DNA of 64,000 nucleotides from Alcaligenes ammonioxydans (GCF_019343455.1 NZ_CP049362.1:682001-746000); one strand, 5' to 3'; shown: positions 38,273-47,391, numbered from the stretch's first letter. A program made the numbers and translations. The notes: generated by a model not told the origin, from the sequence alone.

Positions 38273-38754
38273 GCGGTAGGGTCGGAGCGTTTCCCCGGCT
38301 GGCGTTCAGTGATGGGACTTTCTCAGTTTTACTGGGGTTGCCACTGCCACTGCCACTGCCACTGCCACTGCCACTGCCACTGCCACTGCCACTGCCACTG
38401 CCACTATCCCTTTGTCCCTAGTCTCTAAGGTAATGCTTGAGGCTTGGGAGGCCGTTCTTGCAACGCATCGGGCTTGTGAGCCCTTTATTGCGCGCTATTT
38501 TGCTCACCTCAGGCATGGAGCGGACTTGTCAGCGGCCGTTCCGCAGACCTTGAATCGGGGTTGAGGCCGGACTGGTCGTTCTCAATCCGCAACGATTGCA
38601 GCCTTCCGTTTCTCCTTCCTTCGTTTCAACAACAAAAAAAACTCATCGTTCCGTCAAATTTACTCAATTTTCAAGCGCCACTCCCTGTCGCATCATGGGC
38701 CTGACCAAATAAAAGCCATTCATGGTGCTCATGCAAACCAGAGGAGATATCGAG
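38273..38754. other. Intergenic region between LysR and the Rieske operon
   Basis: This 482-bp gap holds the hexanucleotide microsatellite at 38341-38400. Near its right end are three TCAA direct half-sites (38654, 38664, 38671). The leader of the Rieske gene, with GAGGAG at 38741-38746, ends it. No gene is visible. Confidence 0.6.
38341..38400. repeat. Microsatellite (CCACTG)x10
   Basis: Ten perfect tandem copies of CCACTG occupy 60 bp and are followed by one imperfect copy (CCACTA). It lies outside coding sequence, between a LysR gene and the operon it may regulate. Confidence 0.98.
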
Positions 38755-39978
38755 ATGAATCATGCTGTGCGCTCGCCGATTGCGATTGAAGAATTTGACC
38801 GCAGCTATTTTCAGCAGGAAACCGACGAGGTTTTTGCCTTGCCTCCCGAGTGTTTTACCTCGGAAGCGTTTTTTCAGTTTGAACTGAATGCTGTGTGGAA
38901 GAAGCAGTGGTTCTGTGTGGGCCGTGCAACCGACATCCCCAATGCCGGTGACTTCTTCACCTTTGATGTAGGCAATGATGCCTTGTTCGCCATTCGCACG
39001 CGTGAAGGCGGTATCAATGTCCTGTCCAACGTCTGTCGCCACCGCAATATGCTGTTGCTGGAAGGGGCGGGGAATGTACGTCGCATCAGTTGCCCCCTGC
39101 ATGCCTGGGTGTACAACATGGAAGGTGAACTGGTTTCGGCTCCCGGCCTGACGGATACTGACGCCAGTTTCGACCCCAAGAGTGTCTGTCTGCCCAAGAT
39201 CCGCACCGACGTCTGGGAAGGCTTCATCTTCATCAACTATGACGCCACCGCGCCCGCTTTGCATACCCGTCTGGGTAATCTGGGCAAGCAGTTGGCCAAC
39301 TACCGCATGGCCGAACTGAAGTCCTCGGAACCCTTGAAGATGGAGAGCTTCGACTGGAACTGGAAGATCTTCAATGACGAGTGCTATCACTGCAGCTTTT
39401 TGCACGCCTCGTCCTGGGGGGGCATGTATGAAACCAATCCGGACCGGGTGGATGAAACCGCTGTCTTTAATGATGTGCCCAATGGCATTGTGTCCTACAA
39501 CCTCATCTCCACACATAGAGATGCTGCACCCACCCATACCGGCTCCATTTTGCAGCCGCCCATGGATGGCTTGACCGACCAGGAACGTACCCAGCTTTCC
39601 TACGTGACGGTGGCCCCCAACCTGTTGCTGGTGGCCATGCCCGACAAGGTCAAGTATTTCATGTGGTTGCCCAAAAGTGCCCAGCAGTCCACCTATGGTG
39701 TGTCCTGGATGTACCCGCAAGCCACGCTGGAGCGTGAGGACCACAAAGAGAAGTTCGATCAGGAACACGACGATCTGTACCCCGTCATGATCGAGGATCT
39801 GTTTGCCTGGCGTCGTTCGCATCAAGGCATGCAGTCCAACTTTGCGTCCCGTGGCCGTTTGACCAACGAAGAGCTGGTCATCAAGCGTTTGCAGAACTGG
39901 CTGATCGATCTGTACCGCGCCGAAGAGCGTCGTGCGGACGAACAAAGCCGGGTGTTGCCGATCAGAGCGATCGCCTAA
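38755..39978 (+). CDS. Rieske non-heme iron oxygenase, catalytic subunit
   Basis: This 407-aa aromatic-ring-hydroxylating type oxygenase activates dioxygen at a mononuclear iron. The Rieske [2Fe-2S] site is C94-x-H96-x16-C113-x2-H116. The bridging and iron-ligand motif is NDECYHCSFLH, with D208/E209, H212 and H217. The frame opens at 38722, but ATG at 38755 has GAGGAG 8 bp upstream. No small beta subunit follows, so it is probably an alpha-only enzyme with the reductase encoded next. The substrate is unknown. Confidence 0.93.
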   Translation: MNHAVRSPIAIEEFDRSYFQQETDEVFALPPECFTSEAFFQFELNAVWKKQWFCVGRATDIPNAGDFFTFDVGNDALFAIRTREGGINVLSNVCRHRNMLLLEGAGNVRRISCPLHAWVYNMEGELVSAPGLTDTDASFDPKSVCLPKIRTDVWEGFIFINYDATAPALHTRLGNLGKQLANYRMAELKSSEPLKMESFDWNWKIFNDECYHCSFLHASSWGGMYETNPDRVDETAVFNDVPNGIVSYNLISTHRDAAPTHTGSILQPPMDGLTDQERTQLSYVTVAPNLLLVAMPDKVKYFMWLPKSAQQSTYGVSWMYPQATLEREDHKEKFDQEHDDLYPVMIEDLFAWRRSHQGMQSNFASRGRLTNEELVIKRLQNWLIDLYRAEERRADEQSRVLPIRAIA

Positions 39979-39996
39979 GGGAGCAGGAGCCGCATC

Positions 39997-40962
39997 ATGC
40001 AGCAAACTTTGCAAACACGCGTGCTGAAGAAAACCAGGCTCTCGGACCGTGTCGTCGGTCTGACCCTGGGTTTGCAAAACGGGGCCGAGTTTCCCGCCTG
40101 GGAGCCGGGGGCCCATATTGAGTTGGAGCTGGCGGTCTCGCAGAGCGAGCCGCTATACCGTCAGTATTCCCTGTGTGGCCAGCAGGCCAACACCCGTGAA
40201 TGGCAGATTGCCGTTCTGAAAGAGGACGCGGGGCGAGGGGGCTCGGCCTACATCCATGAAGTGTTGCAAGAAGGGGATGCGCTGGCTGTCAGTCTGCCGA
40301 AAAACCACTTCCCCTTTGCTGCCAACAAGAAGTGCTTTTTTATTGCCGGTGGCATAGGCATCACGCCTATTGTGCCCATGGTTCAGTCGGCTGCAGCCGC
40401 TGGCCTGGACTGGCATCTGTTGTATCTGGCCAGAAACGCAGCAGATTTTATTTTTCTGCAAGAACTGCAGCAGGTGGACGGCCAGCGCATCACCACGCAT
40501 GCCTCCAATCAGGACGGCCTGTTTGATCTGCAAGGAGCATTGAAAGCGCTGGATGCACAAACCGTCGTCTATTCCTGCGGTCCGCAGCCGTTGCTGACGG
40601 CCTTGGAAAACTATCAACAGGAACAGGCCGACAGTGGCTGGCAACTGGTGCTGGAGCGTTTCTCGGTAGAGACCGATCCAGCCATGCTGCAGGGCAAGAG
40701 CTTTACCGTGACGTTGCAAAAATCGGGCAAACGCATTGCGGTAGCCGGGGATGAAACGATTCTGGCGGCCTTGAAACGGGAAGGCATACGGGTCAAGTGC
40801 TCATGCCAGAACGGAACTTGCGGGACTTGTGAAACTGGGGTGATTTCCGGTCTGCCGGAGCATCGTGATTTTGTGCTGTCTGAGCAGGAACGCCAGCTCA
40901 ATGAAACCATGATGATTTGTGTTTCGCGTGCCGTGTCGGCTGAATTGGTATTGGATCTATAA
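39997..40962 (+). CDS. Oxygenase reductase (FMN, NADH, 2Fe-2S; VanB/phthalate-reductase type)
   Basis: This 321-aa protein passes electrons from NAD(P)H to the Rieske oxygenase. In order it has an FMN-binding barrel (YRQYSLCG), a nucleotide-binding domain (FIAGGIGITPIVPM, YSCGPQPLL) and a C-terminal plant-type ferredoxin with C270-x4-C275-x2-C278-x29-C308. It lies 18 bp after the oxygenase gene. Confidence 0.94.
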   Translation: MQQTLQTRVLKKTRLSDRVVGLTLGLQNGAEFPAWEPGAHIELELAVSQSEPLYRQYSLCGQQANTREWQIAVLKEDAGRGGSAYIHEVLQEGDALAVSLPKNHFPFAANKKCFFIAGGIGITPIVPMVQSAAAAGLDWHLLYLARNAADFIFLQELQQVDGQRITTHASNQDGLFDLQGALKALDAQTVVYSCGPQPLLTALENYQQEQADSGWQLVLERFSVETDPAMLQGKSFTVTLQKSGKRIAVAGDETILAALKREGIRVKCSCQNGTCGTCETGVISGLPEHRDFVLSEQERQLNETMMICVSRAVSAELVLDL

Positions 40963-40982
40963 CAATAAACAGGAGAAACACC

Positions 40983-41855
40983 ATGAAGAAAGTGGTGGTT
41001 ACAGGCGGTTCGGGCCGTGTGGGCTCGTACGTCGTACAGCAATTGATGCAGACCATGGATGTGGTCGTGGCGGACTTAAAGCCCAGCCAGCATCAGGTGT
41101 CCTTTGTGCAAACCGATGTGATGGATCTGGACGCGGTTCGTGCCGCGACCAAGGATGCGGACGCGGTTATTCACTTGGCCGCTATCGATTTTGACTGGAA
41201 AGCGCCCGAGGAGCAGTACATCAATGTGAATGTACGAGGCACTTGGCATGTACTACAAGCTTGTCGGGAAAATGGCGTAAAAAAAGTGGTGCTGTGTTCC
41301 AGCATTTCCGCCTGCGGCCTGTCGGAAATGCGGGCGGACTGGAAGCCCCAGTATCTGCCCGTGGATGAAGCTCACGACAACAAACCTTATCAGGCTTACA
41401 GCGTCAGCAAAATCATGATGGAGCAGATGGCCAAGAGTTTCAGCGAGGCCACGGATATGGAGATTATCTGCCTGCGTCCGCTGGCCGTGGTGTTGCCCGA
41501 AACCATTCACGAATATATCCAGTTTGTGGACAGCCCCGACCGTAACTGGCTGTTTTATTACATCTGGGCAGCGGACTTGGCACGCGCCTTTGAGGCGGCC
41601 GTGAATCTGCAAGGTCTGCGCTACGGCGTGTTTTTCATCAGCGCAGACGATAGTTCCCACCCCCTGGCAACGACAGACTGGTATCAGCAGATTATTGGTC
41701 CTGTGCCTGAAATCAAGAACCCGCGCTGGTATCAGAACAATCCTCGTGCTTCTATTTTCAGCAGCCAGGCCGCCAAGGAAATTCTGGGATGGCAGCCAAG
41801 TACGGATTTCCAGCACCTGCGTGAGCAATACGCGGTGGAAAAAGACCTGGCCTGA
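40983..41855 (+). CDS. NAD-dependent epimerase/dehydratase family protein
   Basis: This 290-aa extended-SDR protein has the cofactor loop TGGSGRVGSYV at residues 7-17 and a catalytic YSVSK tetrad segment, with a conserved Ser in LCSSISACG. Only 20 bp separate it from the reductase gene. In a catabolic operon it may oxidise the hydroxylated product of the oxygenase, but its exact reaction is unknown. Confidence 0.88.
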   Translation: MKKVVVTGGSGRVGSYVVQQLMQTMDVVVADLKPSQHQVSFVQTDVMDLDAVRAATKDADAVIHLAAIDFDWKAPEEQYINVNVRGTWHVLQACRENGVKKVVLCSSISACGLSEMRADWKPQYLPVDEAHDNKPYQAYSVSKIMMEQMAKSFSEATDMEIICLRPLAVVLPETIHEYIQFVDSPDRNWLFYYIWAADLARAFEAAVNLQGLRYGVFFISADDSSHPLATTDWYQQIIGPVPEIKNPRWYQNNPRASIFSSQAAKEILGWQPSTDFQHLREQYAVEKDLA

Positions 41856-41902
41856 GGGGCCCAGGTACCCATGATGAATAATTTGAACACGGAGACTTGA
41901 GC

Positions 41903-42517
41903 ATGACGGGTATTAAAACCGGTACGCTGGATTGGACAGGCGACAACCCTTTTATTTATTTAAAGACCGACCCTGAGCAGGATTGGTCGTCCTTGTCCCT
42001 GTATTTTCGCATTGCCAGCTCGGCTTATGGCAGCGGCCAGGCCATTCTGGTTCTGGACAAGCCCTACGAGGACGGACAGGACAATGACGCGCGTTTGCTG
42101 ATCACGGACAACCAGCCCTTGGCCCACTATCTGGTGCAGGATTTTGTGCGCCATTTCGGCCTGTTTCGCAAGGCGGTGGCGCTGGACAGGTTGCAGGTGT
42201 TTGATGACGGCGTTTTTCAGACGGTGAACCGTTTCCCGGAACTGGTCAGCGAGTCTGTGACCTCCGCCCGTGCTGGTCTGACGGTGGAGTTGCAATGGCA
42301 TCAAATGACGCAACCAGCTATTTGCGTGGATCTGCCGCAAAGCCAGACCCAAACCCAGAAGCACGAAATGATGTGTGTGTTTCACCCGGCGCAGCAAGCC
42401 AAGGTGCTGATCAATGGCACGGCCTTGCCGGGCAACACCATCGAGCGTGACTTTAACGGCTCGCGTGCGCAGTCCGCCAGTCTGGCGAACAGCGAGACCT
42501 GGGTGCGTGTGGCATAA
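41903..42517 (+). CDS. Unrecognised 204-aa protein in the Rieske operon
   Basis: This is a soluble protein of 204 aa with no signal peptide or membrane segment. It reads as beta-rich, with many aromatic and Gln residues, and I see no enzyme motif. GGAG lies 8-12 bases before the ATG at 41903. It is spaced 47 bp from the epimerase gene and 9 bp from the DUF1116 gene, so it belongs to the same transcript. I do not recognise its family. It could be an accessory or decarboxylase-like component, but nothing in the sequence proves this. Confidence 0.7.
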   Translation: MTGIKTGTLDWTGDNPFIYLKTDPEQDWSSLSLYFRIASSAYGSGQAILVLDKPYEDGQDNDARLLITDNQPLAHYLVQDFVRHFGLFRKAVALDRLQVFDDGVFQTVNRFPELVSESVTSARAGLTVELQWHQMTQPAICVDLPQSQTQTQKHEMMCVFHPAQQAKVLINGTALPGNTIERDFNGSRAQSASLANSETWVRVA

Positions 42518-42526
42518 GGAGACGAG

Positions 42527-43699
42527 ATGGCTCAGCATGTAGAGACACAGGCTCTGGCCGTGATGCCAGCCTGGACGGGGGTGCGGTCCCTGCAATCCAT
42601 TTTGCCTTCGCAAGACCGCCTGGTCTTGCATGCCGGGCCACCGTTTCGGGATGCGCAGGAACTGCCTGCTGCGATACGAAACTCGGTCCTGATTGGCATA
42701 CTGTACGAGGGGTGGGCCACGAGCAAGCAAGAGGCGCAAGCCTTGCTGGAGGCGGGCGGCGTGCAACTGGCCCCCGCTCAGGATTATGGGGTGGTCGTGC
42801 CGCTGGCCGGCGTTGCGACACCGTCCATGTGCCTGATCGAGGTCAGCGACAGCAATCGGCCCGAGAACAAAAAATACTCGGTGTTCAATGAGGGCATGCA
42901 GTGGTGCACCCGACTGGGTATTTTTGCTGATGAGATGGTGCCGCATCTGCGTTGGCTGCATCAGGATTTGGGTGCACGGCTGGCCGCGCAGTTCCAGGGG
43001 CCGGTAGAACTGGCACCCATCGTTCAGGCGTCCTTGCTAAATGGTGATGATGGCCATGCGCGGACCCTGCATGCTTCCCGGCAACTGGCCGACATTATTG
43101 TCTCCTGGGGCATCAATGATGAGGCCAGTCAGACTTTCCTGCATGGCGCGATGGCCTGGGCATTGAATTACTGGATGGCGGCCAGCGCGCTGATCCTGGC
43201 ATATCAGACACCTGCCGATGGCGCTAACGCCATTGTTAAAGTGGGGGGCAATGGTTTGCGTTTTGGTTTGCAGCTGGCCGGCTCCACGAGCTGGTTGGTG
43301 ACGGATGCTCCTGTCATTGCGGGCAATAAAGAGCCCGGCCATGAGCAGGCGAACGCACTGGGTGCCTTGGGTGACAGTGCCGTGGTGGATTTTGTGGGGC
43401 TGGGTGGTCAGTGTCTGGATCTGGCCAGTCTCAGTGCCAGAAATCTGCAGGCATTCCTGCCCTCGGATTATCTGACGCGTCAAAGTTTGTTCTTGAAGAC
43501 TTGCTTGCCTTTTCTGGCCGGACGCCCCGGCATTACCGATTTTGCGCAAGTGATTGCCAGCAATACCGGACCGTTGGTGCTGCTGGGCATGATTGACGGT
43601 GCTGGCGAGCGTGGTCGTGTTGGCGGCGGGGTGGCGACGGTGGATGCCTCTTTATTGCAGGCTCTCAAGGAGTGGCACAATGAAACGACAGTGGTTTAA
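42527..43699 (+). CDS. DUF1116 family protein (AllG/YlbE-like)
   Basis: This 390-aa protein shares the DUF1116 pattern: LVLHAGPP near residue 32, GILYEGWA, NEGMQWCTRLGIFADEMVPHLRWL, and a C-terminal GPLVLLGMIDGAGERGRVGGGV. In E. coli YlbE (AllG) belongs to the oxamate carbamoyltransferase made with FdrA (AllF) and AllH. No FdrA or AllH homologue is here, so it works with other partners. The stop overlaps the amidase start by 20 bp. Confidence 0.82.
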   Translation: MAQHVETQALAVMPAWTGVRSLQSILPSQDRLVLHAGPPFRDAQELPAAIRNSVLIGILYEGWATSKQEAQALLEAGGVQLAPAQDYGVVVPLAGVATPSMCLIEVSDSNRPENKKYSVFNEGMQWCTRLGIFADEMVPHLRWLHQDLGARLAAQFQGPVELAPIVQASLLNGDDGHARTLHASRQLADIIVSWGINDEASQTFLHGAMAWALNYWMAASALILAYQTPADGANAIVKVGGNGLRFGLQLAGSTSWLVTDAPVIAGNKEPGHEQANALGALGDSAVVDFVGLGGQCLDLASLSARNLQAFLPSDYLTRQSLFLKTCLPFLAGRPGITDFAQVIASNTGPLVLLGMIDGAGERGRVGGGVATVDASLLQALKEWHNETTVV

Positions 43700-44990
43700 G
43701 CTGCCTTTGCATCAATTGCTGCATGCTCTGCATTCGGGTCAGGCCAGTCTGCCCGAGATCGTGGCCTCGTTCTATGAGCGTATCGCCCTACGTGATGACA
43801 AGATCGGCGCCTGGCAGTATTTGATTGATCAAGAAGACTATCTGGCCGAATACGAAAGTCGCAGCGATTTTTATAAGGCCTCGCCCTTGATGGGCCTGCC
43901 CTTTGCGGTCAAGGACGTGATTGACACGGCGGGCATTCCCACCAGCATGGGATCGGCCATTCACCAGGATCGGATTCCAGACATGGATGCTTCCTGTGTT
44001 ACCGCAATCAAAGCGGCAGGCGGCATCTTGATGGGCAAGACGGTCACGACCGAGTTTGCTTACTTTCAGGCAGGCAAGACAAACAACCCGCATGATGCCG
44101 AGCGCACACCCGGTGGTTCGTCCAGCGGCTCTGCTGCCGCTGTCGCTGATTTCATGGTGCCGGTCGCCTTTGGCACACAGACGGCGGCCTCGGTCATACG
44201 ACCCGCCTCTTATTGCGGTTGCACAGGCTATGTAGGCACCCGCAATGAGTTTTCCTTACGCAATATTCAGCCCTTGGCGCAGTCGCTGGATTCGCTGGGG
44301 ATACTCAGCAATGATGTGCTGGATACGCTTTTGCTGCGTAATCTGCTATTGCACAAACCGTTGAATCTGGCGGCGCCAGGCACCCAGAGCAGCAGTGTGT
44401 TCGCGATGTTTACCGGCCAGGCACTGGGCGAGGTTCAAGACAAGATGCTGGAGACCCTCCAGGCCTGCCAGCAGGATCTGATCGGGCAGGGGCATCAGTG
44501 TGTGGATTTTCCCTTGCAGGACAGCATTGTTGAGCTGACGTCATTGCACGCCCAGATCATGGCTTATGAGGTGGCGCGCAATCTGGTGTATGAACAACAG
44601 CACCATGACAGCTTGAGTGCCCATGTGCAGTCCTTGATTCGTACGGGACTGGCTTTTCCCTACAAGGACTACATCGCGGCCTTGCGGCGGGCGGATACAC
44701 TCAAACAGCGGCTGCTGGACTGGTTCGAACAGGCAGGGGCGGATTTCATCCTGGCACCTGCGGCAGCAGGGATAGCGCCTTGTAAAACCGATGGCACCGG
44801 GGCGCCATTCATGAGCCGGGCCTGGCAACTGTTGGGCTTGCCCGTGGTCTCCCTGCCTTTGGGTTATGCCCAGAAAATGCCGATGGGCTTGCAGTTGATC
44901 GGCAAGCCGCATCAGGATGATGATTTGCTGCTGCAGGCGCTGCAGTTTCAGCAACATTTTCTAAGTACGGATTCGGTTCTGGCCGTGTAA
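43680..44990 (+). CDS. Amidase-signature family hydrolase
   Basis: This 436-aa enzyme hydrolyses an amide, urea or carbamate bond. The Ser-Ser-Lys triad is K78 (VKDVID), Ser at 147-149 (GGSSSGSAAAV) and the nucleophile S171 (TAASVIRPAS). The nucleophile motif TAAS differs from the usual TGGS. The frame is open upstream, but ATG at 43680 has AAGGAG at the right distance. It ends the operon and is followed by a terminator. It could be an allophanate-, biuret- or ordinary amide-cleaving enzyme. Confidence 0.9.
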   Translation: MKRQWFKLPLHQLLHALHSGQASLPEIVASFYERIALRDDKIGAWQYLIDQEDYLAEYESRSDFYKASPLMGLPFAVKDVIDTAGIPTSMGSAIHQDRIPDMDASCVTAIKAAGGILMGKTVTTEFAYFQAGKTNNPHDAERTPGGSSSGSAAAVADFMVPVAFGTQTAASVIRPASYCGCTGYVGTRNEFSLRNIQPLAQSLDSLGILSNDVLDTLLLRNLLLHKPLNLAAPGTQSSSVFAMFTGQALGEVQDKMLETLQACQQDLIGQGHQCVDFPLQDSIVELTSLHAQIMAYEVARNLVYEQQHHDSLSAHVQSLIRTGLAFPYKDYIAALRRADTLKQRLLDWFEQAGADFILAPAAAGIAPCKTDGTGAPFMSRAWQLLGLPVVSLPLGYAQKMPMGLQLIGKPHQDDDLLLQALQFQQHFLSTDSVLAV

Positions 44991-45014
44991 TTTCCTGTTT
45001 TCTTTTTTCTTTTG

Positions 45015-45044
45015 AACGCTCTGTTTTTACAGAGCGTTTTTTTT
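45015..45044 (+). terminator. Terminator of the Rieske/amidase operon
   Basis: AACGCTCTGT pairs with ACAGAGCGTT over a TTTT loop and is followed by a T run. Confidence 0.92.
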
Positions 45045-45056
45045 GACGCTGCGCTT

Positions 45057-45491
45057 TTACAGTTTAGGCAGTAAGTATTTTTCCAATAAGCACTTCAAAC
45101 CGTAGAGTGCTCCGCCGATAATCGCCGCAATGGCCAGAAAGTCGGCGCTGAACACACTTTGTTCCTTATCGGCCAGTTCCATATAGATGTGTTCGTTAGC
45201 GGGTCGCGCGTAGGTCATGGGAATGGAAGGCCTGGGCAAGTCCGCCTGCAGGACCAGATAGTTGCCATTCGGGCCTGCCTGCAACAGAAGCGTGTCGACC
45301 GGGGTGGGGGCCAAACCATTGCTGTTCCCCAGTTCGCACAGTGTCCGGGCTCCTTGCGCCCAGTTGTCCTGGCTGTCCGGACAGTAGGCCTGAATGCTGT
45401 AGCCGTTGCTGAACTGCACCGTCAGCCACCCTTGGACGTGCGAGGCGGGGTCGCTGCTTACAGTTACGTTGGTCAGGCTGACAGTGGTCAT
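45057..45491 (-). CDS. Small tail-anchored protein of unknown function
   Basis: This 144-aa protein has a soluble beta-rich part (residues 1-110) and one C-terminal hydrophobic segment (SADFLAIAAIIGGALYGLKCLL) followed by a short basic end. It has no signal peptide. AAGGAA precedes the ATG at 45491. I do not recognise the family. It faces the amidase operon across a terminator. Confidence 0.6.
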   Translation of the reverse strand: MTTVSLTNVTVSSDPASHVQGWLTVQFSNGYSIQAYCPDSQDNWAQGARTLCELGNSNGLAPTPVDTLLLQAGPNGNYLVLQADLPRPSIPMTYARPANEHIYMELADKEQSVFSADFLAIAAIIGGALYGLKCLLEKYLLPKL

Positions 45492-45671
45492 GGTGCAAAT
45501 TCCTTGGCAGTGCAAACGCGCTTTTCAGTCTGCTTAGGGCAAGGACTCAGTCTATATTTGATGCGCGCTTCAACAGGCTATTCTATAGAAGCTGGCATGG
45601 GAATATGGCTTTAGGTATAGATAGAATCACCTTGAGAAGACTGGCTTTTAATGTAAATCAAATTGTTTCGT

Positions 45672-45702
45672 AAAAAAAACAGCCCTGCAAAGCAGGGCTG
45701 TT
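45672..45702 (-). terminator. Terminator of the MHS transporter gene
   Basis: AACAGCCCTGC pairs with GCAGGGCTGTT around a 3-base loop. On the minus strand a T run (from A residues 45672-45679) follows. Confidence 0.9.
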
Positions 45703-45734
45703 GATAGCGGAAAGCTGGCAGAAAGAGGGAAAGC

Positions 45735-47114
45735 CTAGCTGGCGCTTGCCTTGCCCATGTTGATAGCCGGTTTGGCATCATGGGCCGGTTCGGTGTGATA
45801 GCGACGTAGCGGCTTGTTGGCCGTTTCGGGCATCAGAACCGTAACCCAGAAAAAGCACAATACCGCGACGATCGTGACGTAAAAAGCCGGAGCCAGGTAG
45901 CTGCCAGTCTGGGTGGTCAGCCAGATGGCCAGGTAGGGCGCCGTACCGCCAAAAATGGCGAAGGTGATGTTGTAGCACATGCTGGAGGCGGTATAGCGCA
46001 TGTCGGTGGGGAACATCTCCGAGAGCAAGGTCACGGCCACGACACTGGCGGCCACCTGCCCGATACCAATGATCAGCATGCCGAAAATGGCCGCTTCCAG
46101 GGACGCTCCTTTGCTGACGATCATGTAGGCCGGTATGGTGAACAGTGCATGCCAGACAGCGGCAAACTGCATCATGCGACGGCGGCCCACCCGGTCCGAG
46201 ATCACGCCGGCAATGGGGGTCAGGGCGGTGACAAACAGCAGGGCCACCATGTTCGCGGTCAGGGACTGGACCGAGGACAAGCCAATGACCGTGCGCAAAA
46301 AGGTGTTCATGTAGGTGGAGAAGATATAGAAAGACAGGGCGTACAGCACAATGAAGCCGCCCAGCTTCACAATATTGGAACCCTCTGCCTTGAATACCTG
46401 GGAGGCGCTGTAGCTGAGCTGCCCTTTCTTCTCTGCACGCATCTGTTGAAACTCGGGCGATTCGGCCAGATGATCGCGGATGAAGAAGGCCACAATACCC
46501 ATGGGGATGGCCAGCAGGAAGATGATCCTCCAGCCCCAGTCACCCATGGCGTCGGTACCCACAATCGCAGCCAGACCGGCACTGATACCGGCAGCCAGTG
46601 CAAATGCAAAGTACGTGGCGCCAGACATGGCCCAGGCGTAGGAATTACGCTTGTTCATGGGGCTGTGCTCAACCGTGTAGATGGTGGCGCCTGTGTATTC
46701 GCCACCGGCCGACAGCCCCTGGATACAGCGGATGATAATCAGCAAAACCGGTGCCCAGATACCAATACTGTCATAAGTTGGAATCATGCCAATGGCCGCG
46801 GTCGAGCCGGACATCAGCAAGACGGTCAGGGCCAGGATTTTCTTGCGGCCAATCCGGTCGCCCAGTCTGCCGAAATAGATGCCGCCTAGAGGCCGCACAA
46901 TAAAGGACACCAGGAATACCGCAAAGGTGGCCAGCAAGCCGGCCATCTTGTCTTCCGAAGGGAAGAAGTTCTGTGCAATGTAAACGGCCATATAGCCGAA
47001 CAAGGCAAAGTCAAACCATTCAACGATCGTGCCGGCCGCTGAACCCATCATTACTTTTTTAATGTGACCGGTCTCGGTATGTTCCGATTCGGCCACCGTG
47101 TTTGCCCTTTGCAT
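45735..47114 (-). CDS. MHS-family MFS proton symporter
   Basis: This 459-aa permease has twelve membrane helices. MHS-family marks are GTIVEWFDFALFGYMA in helix 1, the GRLGDRIGRKK loop between helices 2 and 3, and RCIQGLSAGGEYTGA in helix 4. Relatives carry proline, betaine, ketoglutarate, citrate or shikimate. GAGGAG precedes the start. It is divergent from a LysR gene and near the Rieske operon, whose substrate it might import, but that link is inferred. Confidence 0.9.
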   Translation of the reverse strand: MQRANTVAESEHTETGHIKKVMMGSAAGTIVEWFDFALFGYMAVYIAQNFFPSEDKMAGLLATFAVFLVSFIVRPLGGIYFGRLGDRIGRKKILALTVLLMSGSTAAIGMIPTYDSIGIWAPVLLIIIRCIQGLSAGGEYTGATIYTVEHSPMNKRNSYAWAMSGATYFAFALAAGISAGLAAIVGTDAMGDWGWRIIFLLAIPMGIVAFFIRDHLAESPEFQQMRAEKKGQLSYSASQVFKAEGSNIVKLGGFIVLYALSFYIFSTYMNTFLRTVIGLSSVQSLTANMVALLFVTALTPIAGVISDRVGRRRMMQFAAVWHALFTIPAYMIVSKGASLEAAIFGMLIIGIGQVAASVVAVTLLSEMFPTDMRYTASSMCYNITFAIFGGTAPYLAIWLTTQTGSYLAPAFYVTIVAVLCFFWVTVLMPETANKPLRRYHTEPAHDAKPAINMGKASAS

Positions 47115-47391
47115 ACTTATGTCTCCTCAAGTATTGGGACTATCTGTTTTTTGAAATCAAACCCTGTGGGGGTAGCTGGTTTTTTATTATTTACTGGCGT
47201 GTGTGGCTGTCTTTTATTCGTATTGGTATTGGTTGGATGCTCGATCAGAGCACCGGCTGCAACAGGATGAGTTCCTCCTTTTTGTAGGGCTGGGCATCCG
47301 GTCCTGGCCTGCTTGCAAAGCGCCATCCAGTGCGTGCTAGATAAGCTAATCCTCTGCCAATCGCTTGTCCATTCACTATTCACGCACTATT
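47115..47391. other. Divergent control region between the MHS transporter and LysR
   Basis: About 280 bp between two divergent genes. It presumably carries both promoters, and a palindromic LysR-type site lies at its right end (47392-47412). Confidence 0.5.

Noticed and set aside
38341..38400. Possible CRISPR array
   Set aside because: The unit is only 6 bp with no spacers. It is a microsatellite.
38671..40116. A 481-codon minus-strand frame opposite the Rieske oxygenase
   Set aside because: It is an antisense shadow of the oxygenase gene with no recognisable domain.
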